DNA of 64,000 nt from Lepeophtheirus salmonis (lineage: Eukaryota > Arthropoda > Copepoda > Siphonostomatoida > Caligidae), in the NCBI RefSeq assembly GCF_016086655.4, contig NC_052143.2:29093886-29157885 (forward strand), given 5' to 3'. The notes below the pieces were generated by a model, which saw only the letters and a list, made by a program, of their open reading frames with translations, was not told where the DNA came from and did no database searches. The translations under genes and the position numbers were made by a program. Each line of letters starts with the position of its first letter. The first letter of the stretch is position 1. This document shows, piece after piece, positions 54,501 through 64,000 of the stretch.

Positions 54501-55219
54501 TTATGATATAAATTTCTATGTGAATTTTGTTGTTGATGAGGTTGCATGTATTATATAAAATAATAGCTATAATATTATTTTTCTGTAACTAACCTTGTAC
54601 TTTTTTGTACTGTTAAAAGGGAAAGAAAAAATTTGAAAAATACAATATTTTGTATTTTTTTTGTTACAGCTATTAATGATAATTTGGAATATTTATGAAT
54701 ACACTAAACATATAATTTAATAGAATTCTAAACGATGGCCCTTGAATGATATAAATTTATATAAAAAACAAAACCCTATGTAATACCTTTTTTGAGTTCA
54801 TTATAAGTTGAGTCGGCTTATTTTTAAAATCATACCAGATTCCACTTATGAAAATGAATTAAAACAACTGAAGGGATTTACTTTACATCTTTGTTTTGTG
54901 ATTAATTACAACCTCTGTACAGTGAAAAAAAGAAGAATAAAATATATATTAAAAGGAAATAAGAGGATCGATATTTCAGCAAATCAATAAATTAAAAAAT
55001 CTGAACCTCGATTAAAAATTACTAAAAATACGAAACAAATTCTGAGCAAGGTATTATTAAGATGAACTGGAGTAGGTTTGCCTGCCATTGCCAAATACTT
55101 TAAGAAATTAAAATGAACTCTTTTACTTTATATACAAAACACAAAAAAAATCTTGTGAATTTTTGGACAGTCTTTTTAAAGGACAATATGGTTTAAAGAA
55201 GACAAGATATTCAATTTGA
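51572..55219. other. Long AT-rich stretch without a supported gene
   Basis: Short open frames (for example minus 52792-52484, 102 codons, and minus 53480-53220) show no domain. Two frames at 54072-54308 lie antisense to each other, and neither looks coding. Confidence 0.45.
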
Positions 55220-55640
55220 ACGGAAGTTTGCTCTAGTTTCATGTTATTATCAAAAATCCTTTGTCATATTCTTTATTTTATTTTTATTTCTCTAAACCTA
55301 ATAATAGGGGGTGGGGCCGTTAAAATTAAGTTCAATTTTAGCCCTACTTTTGGATGCCAATGAATCTTTTAAGCATTCTTGAAAAAAAAAAAATCCCACC
55401 GAAACTGCGAATTTTCTGATTATTTTAGATTTTTTATATGCTAACATCAATAATTATCTAACAAAGATTTAATGATCACGACATTCGAGAGTTTATTTAC
55501 TATAAGGGCGCAATAGCCTTGAAGGATAAAATAATTGTGTCAAGAACCATTGCTTCAGCCTTAAGAATCTAAATGAAAAATTTCAGCAAATACCTAAATG
55601 GGTTAGGCCGTGTTTCCAAGATAACCAAACACCACCTTAC
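55220..55640. repeat. Dispersed repeat, copy 1
   Basis: Blocks 'attatcaaaaatcctttgtc', 'atattctttatttt', 'tttctctaaacctaata', and later 'tagccttgaagga', 'gtcaagaaccattgcttc', 'agccttaagaatctaaatga', 'ggttaggccgtgtttcc' occur in the same order at 57165-57490. A third partial match may lie at 60690-60850. Non-coding; an element type could not be assigned. Confidence 0.5.
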
Positions 55641-57164
55641 CACAGACATTTGTATTTAATATAGAGATATAGAAATAGTATATAATTTGACTAATTTTTC
55701 AAATGCAATATGAAAAGTATTGGGTACAGAATGTAGATTCAAATAAATGAGAAGTATTTTGGTACAGATCAGGCAGTATAATATCCTGTTGTACTAATAG
55801 AGAGTTAATTTATTAGAACTACTTGACTATTTGTTTCAATCATATTAAAATATCTAAAACTCAGGAATTTTTAGTTGCCCTCTGATCTGGAATTAATTAT
55901 GAAGGTTTCAAAGAATGTTTGGAATGTCGTATTATTATTTATCTACTCCAACGATGAAAATTGATAAATATGTATTGAAGGGAATGGGATATATCTATGT
56001 TATGAAGTATACAACATGTCTTATTTGATGAATGAATAAATAATATCTCTATACTCTACAATGTGTCACATTCTTAAGCCCTTTCTTTAGGTCTATATAT
56101 GATAATATACCATTTTATAAAAAATACATTATAAATCATCAAAAAATTGGGAAACTACGATTTACAAAAAATATTAATAAACATTATATTTTAAAAGTAT
56201 TCCTAAGATACATAGATCCCTTTAGATTACAAAAGTATTGTAAAATATAAAGAATAAATATTCTGGAAAAGTTTAACATAAGACGAAGATATAAAAGTTA
56301 ATCACTCTATAAAATTAGTATACTATAAAAAGTATATTACAGGGTAAAAAATAATTCCATTTGGTAATTAATGCTTATTGTATTAAATGTAATAATTTAT
56401 AAAAATATACAAAAGTTTATATTGCTAAAATATCTGTTGTAAGTTCTCACATTGGGATTTAAAGGTAAGTAAGCAGGGTTTAATCACCCTTATCATAGGA
56501 AAGTCATATATATTTTTTGAAAAATGTCTATATTAAAAAATATAAAGTATTATTATTTGAAAAGTAAGGAGGCGGTGGGAAACCAATTATAACTTTTTTT
56601 ACATTTTCCTCCCCCAGATTTATATTTTATAATAGAGTATTTTAAATAAATTAACTATTACTGTAATAATAGTTTTGAAAAGTAATGTGGAACTGGAGTT
56701 ATATAACTGCTACTATTTACAAATGTTCGACTCCGTATAGTTTCAGCAACATATTTTTTTACAGTTTTTCTCCGAAGAAGGCAAAAACAACACAACCCAG
56801 ACGGCTGAAAATCTGTTTATGTCCCTGATACTGTAAGATCCATTCAAGTTGAATTTTGGTTTCCTCGATTCTGTTCCGGTAACTTTGTTAGACATGGCAA
56901 TGGCTGAAAGTATGGATAAAATAATGGAAATCGTTGACTCCGACCGTGATCTAAACAGTATTTTTCAAATAAACTAGAGTGAGGTTGTCCGGTGTTAGCC
57001 AGACATTAAAAAACGAGAATTGACTTCTGATTTATTTTACTTCATGTAAAAGAAAAAAGTATTTTAGTTGCATGTTCTTACGAATCTTTGAATAATTTTT
57101 TTTTTTAACTAAGGAGATGATTGATTGTAAGGCTTAAAAAGGAAAAATAAAAAACTGTTGTGCA
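55641..57164. other. AT-rich stretch
   Basis: No intact gene. Region 56760-56990 has more balanced composition and coding-like wording (for example 'FFSEEGKNNTTQTAENLF') with stops, probably TE debris. Confidence 0.35.
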
Positions 57165-57490
57165 CTTAACTTTAATACTATTGTCAAAAAACCTTTGTCT
57201 TATTCTATCTTTTTTTTCTCTCTAGCCCTCTCTCTTTTTAAATATACTAACATATATACAAACATGCAACAAGAATGATTCTTAAAAATTTATATTGTGT
57301 ATATTTAGATTATATGAAATAGTAATTTGTTAGTCATTATTTTTTATAGAAAAAATCACTTTTAATGCCACCCTGGCCTTCAAAACAAAAAAAAAAGTCA
57401 CCAGAACCATCTCTTGATCCTTAAAAACCTACATAAAAATTTTCATTCCTTGGTTTGGGCTTGATTCCCAAACAAACGTACCCACCCCCA
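57165..57490. repeat. Dispersed repeat, copy 2
   Basis: Matches 55220-55640 (see there): 'attgtcaaaaaacctttgtc', 'ttattctatcttttt', 'ccttcaaaacaaaa', 'gtcaccagaaccatctcttg', 'atccttaaaaacctacataa', 'ggtttgggcttgattcc'. Confidence 0.5.
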
Positions 57491-58000
57491 CACAAAAATA
57501 GAGTTTTGTATTTAGTTTTTTCAGGGAGATACACATTCATCAAATTTTTATTTCAAAAATCCATGCAAATAATGGATTTTTCTTACTTTTCCTTAATATG
57601 GGTCATTCTATAATAAATTTAAAGAGGAACTGGATTTCATTAAAATATGTTATTGCTGATAGTAGAACTGCTCAAAAACGATTTTTTGGATCTGTACCAC
57701 AATCCGACTTTAAGTTCTTACGCTTTAAGTATGAAGAAATTATCATTGGAATGTATATTTGATTATTGATATATCATGAACAAAGGAAGTATAATACTTT
57801 TAAAAAGATACTTAGGGTACGCTTAACAAGACTTCACATTATTAATTCCTAATTCTATGAATTTTTCAACCTTCAGTAAAAAGAACTCGTAGATTTATTC
57901 TTATATGGTTAAAATTTAAAAGGAATCAAAGACCATACATATTGGTAACTTTTCAATAAAGTATATGGTTTCCTTTTATGGCTTTGTTTTACAATATACA
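57491..58000. other. AT-rich stretch
   Basis: Nothing recognised. Confidence 0.45.
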
Positions 58001-58872
58001 AGGTAGTTCATTGAATTATGAACACTTAATAATTCAATTATTAATGAAGTGAGTATTCATATTGAGTGATTGTTTTTAATTCATATTTTGATATATTAAA
58101 GCATACAAAATTAGTTACAAAACAAAACAAACCTGTGCTCCCTAGTTTACTTACAAGTTGAGAAAATGACACTTGAACATAATTGACAAATTTCCATTCG
58201 ATCACTCCAGAAGTTGGTAGTCTCCAGGCCGTCAGCCAGTCTAAAACGTTGGAAAGGAAGAAGGTATCTGTTAAAAAGACCAAACTGGACCTGGAGGAGT
58301 TAAAGAAAGCAGCCCAGGCCAATTCTCTCAGATCGATGAGGGTGCATACAAGAGATCTCAGGGTTTAACACCAAATTGTCCAGAGAGATATAAAAAAGTA
58401 GGTGGAAAGAGGCTTGTGAGGGTGGAAAGGCCACTTTTGAAACCAGGGATAAAGAAATCTATCACTTCCTTTGCAAGACTCTTTTGAATAAGTCTTTTGA
58501 GTTTTTTAAAACCCTTTTTCGAAATTTTAGCCCCTCTATAGCTCTGATGCCAATCCCTTCCACTACAACTTTTGGGTGTATGTCCAGGGGAAGGCCTTCA
58601 GTGTCTGTCATCCAAATACCGAAGCCCTCAAAGCCACTGTCATCCAGCACTGGGATACCTTGACAAAAGACTGCATCCTCAGTGTGTACCAGGCCTCCCC
58701 CCACCGCCTGGTAGCCATAATTACTGCTAATGGCGGCTAAATTAATGACTAAGATAGCTCAGACATTCATTGTTTACAGTATTAATTTTGTTGAAAATCT
58801 ATTGTCAATAAATTAATTATATCTTGTTGAAGTTTAATTTTCAAAGTTTTCAGATTTTTATGGACACTCAGT
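58001..58872 (+). mobile_element. MarA copy 4
   Basis: The best-preserved N-terminal coding part of the family. In one frame it reads SKTLERKKVSVKKTKLDLEE followed by LKKAAQANSLRSMRVHTRDL, the linker between two HTH domains of a mariner-type transposase, then a stop. The common junction is at about 58475-58530. The C-terminal part continues after 'gctctgatgccaatcccttc' through 'gccctcaaagccactgtcat' to 'taatgactaagatagctcag'. The ends are imperfect inverted repeats ('ggtagttcattgaattatga' against the reverse complement of 58835-58872). The catalytic core is absent. Confidence 0.78.
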
Positions 58873-60905
58873 ATATGAGTACTTTGACCCTTTTGCCAAA
58901 GTTGGGGGATGCTTAAAATATGTTCTGCAGGTACGAAAATAAATAGATTAAGTAATCCCCCTGACAATTAATGAAAAGTTTATCAGAAGAATAGCTTAGT
59001 CGTAATGACAACAACCTATGATATAAAATAAATAAACAAAAACCCTTTCTTTCTCTGTATTTAATAAGGATATAAGAATGACTTGCTCTATTTTTTATCC
59101 TTAATTCTACTCCGAATTAAATAAGGACTTATGTTAACTCTAGAGTAAGCACTCATTATTACTCTCCGTCTTCCGTGAGCATTTGATATAACATATTCTA
59201 TTCTCAATAATATAATAATACCAGCTTTTGAAAATGCGAAACCTTTGTTCATATTCACAGCTAAAAAAATCCGTTTCTGCTTTCTCGGACATATTTTAAA
59301 CACCTCTGCCAATGTTACTCAACACCAATGAAGCTCACTCTTAAATTGAAACGGGCTAGTTTCTTTTTCTTCTTTCATACACATTTTTTTTCCTCTGTAT
59401 ATATCTTTGGGGTGATGCGTCGTAAGAAAATATTTTTTTTACTTGCATTGACAGGCGCTTCAGTTCATGATTCAACCTCAGTGTATGATGAACTTTTACT
59501 CTTAGAGAACGTGATATTTGCAAATAGAATATATAAATATAGCTATGTGAAAGCCTTGTTTTTTTCTTTTCTATTATCTCTAAAGGTATGACACACTTGT
59601 TATTTTACAGATATAAGTAATTTAATTATTAATATATTGAGGCCTTTGTAAATCAATTGATATATCATTAACATTGGAAATAAATATAAAAAGGCCCATG
59701 AAACGAAATATATGTGTAAATTATATTGTTAATGTCTTGAAGAAAAAACTATGATAATTATTGTTTTAATATATAGTTGTTAAAATTTCTTTGCATTTTT
59801 TTTTCCTAATGTATATATTTAAATATCATATTATGATTTTCTTGAGATCAAATTATTTTTTATGATTCCTTTGAGAATAAATCAGTATATTTATTATCAC
59901 GGAATGTAATTGAGATATATATTTATGTATGCGTCTCGGTATGATCAAAATCAAGTGATCAAAGGATCTTTGGGGAAATATTAATGATATATAGATTACA
60001 GAATTTTTTTTTTTTTATCTCACTATCTGTAAAAAAATAAAATTTTATTGTAATTATAAAAAAGATTAAGAAGCATGAAGAAATAAAGATTTTTCTTCAT
60101 TATCCATCCAAAATAATATCTTATTTATTTTGGAATCAATCAGTCCAGGTTTTTGTTAAATTTCGTCTTTTCATTTTAAAACCCTTATAGTAGCAAAAAC
60201 TAAGAATTAAATAAATGAAAATAAATATACAAACTTAACTACATGATAATTTTTGAATTGTTTGTTATTAAAACAAAAAAATATTAGGAAGGTATAATTC
60301 AATATATTGGGTGATTTTAAAAGTAAATAGTGTATCAAGATGTTAAGTAATCTGTACTCTTATACATCAGTGAATATTATATATGTGTATATAATTCTTC
60401 ATTTAATTAAATAATTGAAAAATACGGATAATCGACAAATGCCATTTGTCAGTAGTTTAGAAATATAGAGTAATAGAGGTAGTAGATTGCATTGTCCGTA
60501 GTTATTAGATAATTTTAGTTTAAATAATATAAAATATATCTTTTGAATAAATCATCGGTGCTATTGCATTGCTATTTCTTCATTCAAGTATCTATGCATT
60601 TCTAAAATATAAACAAAATCAATTGTACGGTGAAAGATTCAAATAAACTTAGAAATAAGTATATATTGATTTATTAACTAAATTTCTGCTGAACATCATA
60701 TTTATTCTCATGTCTCTTGCATAAGTCGTTTTTTCATAGAATTCCAATAGACCTAATAATATATAAGTGTATATACATTCATAAACATGCAAAAAATAGA
60801 GGAGCATTTTTCAAATTGATATTGTTTATTGTATATATTCAGCAAAAAAGCTGATCATGACATATCTATAAGTTCTTAACGAAAAATTGTATTTATATCA
60901 AGCAC
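58873..60905. other. AT-rich stretch without a supported gene
   Basis: Overlapping frames at 59088-59591 on both strands match no family. The remainder is low-complexity A/T sequence. A possible third copy of the 55.2-kb repeat lies at 60690-60850. Confidence 0.45.
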
Positions 60906-61777
60906 CGGGTGGACTATTGAAGTCTAAAAACTTACTAATTCAATAATAAATAATAGTTTAGTTATTCAAATTAATTTATATTTTGATATATTAAAGTATA
61001 AGCAATTAGTTACAAAAATAAACAAATCTCTAGCTTACACAAAAGTTGAGAAAGTGACACTTGGACGTAGTTGACGAATTTTCATTGTCCAATCCCAGCA
61101 GTTGGGCGTTTCTAGTTCCACAGTATACTTTGTCAACAAGTCTAAAACGTTGGACAGGAAGAATGTCGCTGTCAAAAATACCAAGCTGGTCCCAGAGGAG
61201 TTAAGGAAAACTGCCTAGGCCAATTATCTCAAATCCATGAGAACCCATGCTAGAGATCTCGGTGTTTCACATGAGACTGTCCATAGAACTATCAAAAAAT
61301 TGCGTTGAAAGAGCCTTGTGAGGGTAAAGAGGCCACTTTTGACACCAGCAGTGAAAGAAACCATCTACTCCGAGGTTACAAGACTCTTTTGAGTTATTCT
61401 TTTTTGTTCTTTTGGACTTTTTATTGACAATTTTGGATCCCTACAGCCCATATTCTAATCCCTCTCGACTAAACCTTTTTGGTGCATTTCGAGAGGAAGA
61501 ATTGCCGTGTTTGTCATCCAAACACCGAGTTAATCAATTCCACTGTCAACCAGTACTGGGACGCTATGAAAGAGGACTACACCTGCAGCGGGGTCCAGTC
61601 GTTATGGCGCCACCTGGAAGCCATCAGGTCCTAAGGGTGGCTACATTAATGACTAAGAGAGCTCAAACATTCATTTATTTATAGTTTTAATTTTGTTGAA
61701 AATCTATTGATAATGAGTAAATAATATCCCGTTGAATATAAAATTCATAGTGTTCAGACTTTAATGAACCACTCCGA
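60906..61777 (+). mobile_element. MarA copy 5
   Basis: Left end 'gggtggactattgaagtcta'; right end (reverse complement) 'gagtggttcattaaagtctg'. The two are recognisable inverted repeats. The transposase start, the HTH region and 'gtccatagaactatcaaaaa' are present. The junction is at about 61377-61430, followed directly by the third-Asp region (ctacagcccatattctaatc) and the C-terminal 'cgctatgaaagaggactaca'. Same structure as the other four copies. Confidence 0.78.
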
Positions 61778-62527
61778 AATAGTTTTATTTTTAGTATTGA
61801 CGTTTTGAAAATATTTAAATTCATACAAAATATTTTCTAAATTTTAATTAATACTACAATAATCTCGAAAGTGCTCCCCGTAATATATGGAGAAATATCA
61901 ACAGGTTCAGCCATACTCTAGAGGTCTTAAATACATAGTTAAGTGTCTATTAGAACTCATAGACGTTTTGAGGAAAGTAGAGCAAAAATGGATTTTGCAA
62001 AAGTGGAAGGGCAGATGAAGGAAGAATAACGTTTTGGAGCATTTTTTTTTACAATAGACACAATGTCTTATTTTGAGTCTACCGGTTTCACTTTTTTCTC
62101 TCATGACTTTATTTCCCCTTATTTTTAACTAGCAATAGTAACTGTGGAGGGCAAGGATAATTAAGGATAAGGGTAACTAATAAGGCTGGAATAGTTTAAG
62201 CACATATACTTTCATATTTGATTTCTTATGCGTTCTCAAATTTTAGTGTTCTTCATTGGCTACCAAATATTTATCGACATATCTCATGTGATCAATCATC
62301 CGATCATTCCATCTTTCTTTGGTTTGGACAACATATTGATTTGAGCATTTGGTACGTAGATCACATAAACCAAATGTGTGAAATTTGATGTAACCGCATG
62401 AGACAGTTCCTGAGTAACACTTGTTGGCGATGATTTGTTAACCAAACCTGGTTGTATATATTATCAGGTTCTACATATATTTTCTAAACACTTTTTCAAA
62501 CTTAATTCATCGACACTTAGTGACGAC
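61778..62527. other. Unassigned stretch with a cysteine-rich minus frame
   Basis: Minus 62104-61907 reads 'RHCVYCKKKCSKTLFF' and then 'HFCKIHFCSTF', a C-x2-C ... C-x4-C arrangement slightly reminiscent of the C-terminal cysteine-rich domain of piggyBac transposases. No DDE motif supports it. Confidence 0.25.
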
Positions 62528-62836
62528 CTATTTGGAGCCTCTGGAAAAACGTTTTACGCAACAAAGTAGATCCCTGAGATTTTCTTGTTGATTGTAGGCA
62601 AACATAGCTCTGGCATTGGTGGAAATATTCTTTTCATTCTTTGATCCAGTGTCAATGCTCTCCAATGTTGGTGACGCACATATTTGATTGAGCTGCAGAT
62701 AATAAGTTATGGGAAACACATGGCCATCATTATATTTGTATTTAGTTTTCTTGAGTGCTTCATTCCTTCCGATTAGCTTTGTTTGCTCGATCGAAGTAAC
62801 AATAGCTCGTAGACGATAATCACATACTATAAGCAT
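62528..62836 (-). other. Unrecognised 102-codon open frame
   Basis: Balanced, protein-like composition (MLIVCDYRLRAIVTSIEQTK at the start) but no domain I recognise. Minus-strand wording continues below it in broken frames ('YVVQTKERWNDRMIDHMRYV'), so it may be the upstream part of one decayed element together with the cysteine-rich frame at 61907-62104. Confidence 0.3.
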
Positions 62837-64000
62837 TTATTTAAGTTCTTGAAAACGATTTACTGGAACATTTTCATTCTGCAAATTCTACAATTTAAAC
62901 TTTTCAAGTTGTCAGGATGGCAAGTTAAAATTTCGGTTTTTTTAACATACCACTAGATAATATTATTTCCATCTATGAATATAATTATAGAGTTTTAATG
63001 AACTCAATAAGAATTATTTCACATTACGGAGGATCTCACTACTTGTGTTTTGATTACTTTTTTATAGTGGATGGTAGGATATTCAAAAGTCCCTAAGAAT
63101 TACATAATTAAGCTTACGTTTTATAAGTTGTGGCACGTAAGATGATTGCTTCATCTCATTTTGTCTAGCAAACAAAACCTGTTGGTAACCCTAATATAGA
63201 AAATAACTCGAGTAAAATGTTTAGTGTTACTTTTCATTTTTCATGAGCACACTTACACGTAGTTACTCAATATTTTGATGTTCTCTACTAAAGAATAATT
63301 CATTTTAAATTACAAATTGATATTTTATTTATATGTCATAATGAGTAAGGAAATACCTTAGTCTAGAGAGTAAAGTTCTTCCTGGCTAAGCTTGAAACAT
63401 GCCTAACCTTATGTAACAATCATTATTTTTTTTTTATATATTGCATTTACCCTTTATTTTTTTTTAATATGAACTTTATTATAAAAATATGTTGTTAAAA
63501 ATGAGTCCTCAACTCATATTATAGTAAAGAGTTTTTTGTGTTGATCTAAGTACTTGCTAGATTTAATTTTTGCACATTGAGTTTTTATACAACTCTTTTC
63601 ATAGGTTTTTTTCTTCAAACTCGACTTGATTCAATGCTGAATAACTTTATTTGACTCAATATTCAATTGCTCGAACTCGATAACTATTACTCGAATCCAA
63701 CACAATTATATAAACAATCATATTCATACTCACAAATGAGTAATGAGTTAATATATAGGGTTTATCGACAAATTATGAGCACAAAAATACATGTGGGGTG
63801 GAAAGTTAACTGATATGATGAAATCACCACTGTCAGTATTTTTTATAATAAATAATTTATTGTACGTGCATACTAAAGTAAATGAGAGGGAAATAAATCA
63901 TTTAAACGTATCAATTCAATTACTAACAACATCTACCATAAAATAACTCCACCCTTATGACGTCATGCTCAAAATGACTGAGCCGTTCATCTAATCGTGT
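62837..64000. other. AT-rich stretch to the window end
   Basis: No gene. Contains 'ctcgaa'-type wording at 63595-63740 and a TGACGTCA octamer at 63958-63965. Confidence 0.45.

Noticed and set aside
18312..61777. Possibility that the regularly structured repeats are a CRISPR-like or satellite array
   Set aside because: The units are 0.7-0.9 kb, dispersed, in both orientations, and have terminal inverted repeats and transposase remnants, so they are mariner derivatives.

Overview
This is a visibly AT-rich eukaryotic window with small exons, GT/AG introns, long homopolymers and a very high load of decayed transposable elements. There are no operons, Shine-Dalgarno sites, CRISPR arrays or prokaryotic features. 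The mixture (many Tc1/mariner lineages, hAT, L1/Tx1-like LINEs, a tRNA-type SINE, a one-domain Kunitz protein and an Mps1/TTK-type kinase) suggests an arthropod. Some mariner peptides resemble those I associate with parasitic caligid copepods (sea lice). That assignment is inference from memory and was not searched.

Only two host genes can be supported. A short secreted Kunitz-domain protein lies on the minus strand at 1445-1729. A spindle-checkpoint kinase of the Mps1/TTK family lies on the minus strand at 5400-11360. It is split into at least four exons, and its introns hold several mariner remnants. A small exon for the start of kinase helix E, and the N-terminal part of the protein, were not found.

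The rest is mostly mobile DNA. (i) A family of internally deleted mariner-like elements (called MarA here) has five near-complete copies (9439, 18312, 19866, 58001, 60906) and two 5' fragments. All five share one deletion junction that removes the catalytic core, so the deletion was present before the family spread. (ii) Two elements keep both ends and TA target duplications but have dead transposases: a DD37D (maT-like) element at 21256-22510 and a DD34E Tc1 element at 48947-50519. (iii) At least seven other mariner remnants lie at about 2.5, 6, 12, 28.5, 29.4-30.1, 32.3 and 46.9 kb. (iv) L1/Tx1-like LINE fragments lie at 24.9-25.8 kb (minus), 33.8-36.1 kb (plus) and 41.3-42.1 kb (plus). The last begins with a 45-bp, 44/45 inverted repeat that joins two LINE segments head to head. 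(v) A hAT-type (DUF659-like) transposase pseudogene lies at 36.9-37.9 kb, with a hAT C-terminus at 51.4 kb and hAT-like non-autonomous elements at 3.9-5.0, 13.5 and 31.7 kb. (vi) A probable tRNA-derived SINE with good A and B boxes lies at 25850-26045.

The long stretches at 13.7-17, 22.9-24.9, 26-28.5, 42-46, 51.6-58 and 58.9-60.9 kb show no convincing gene. They contain AT-rich sequence, hairpins and a few dispersed repeat pairs. No new multi-gene system is visible. The observations most worth following are the fixed-deletion mariner family, the LINE palindrome and the structure of the kinase gene.
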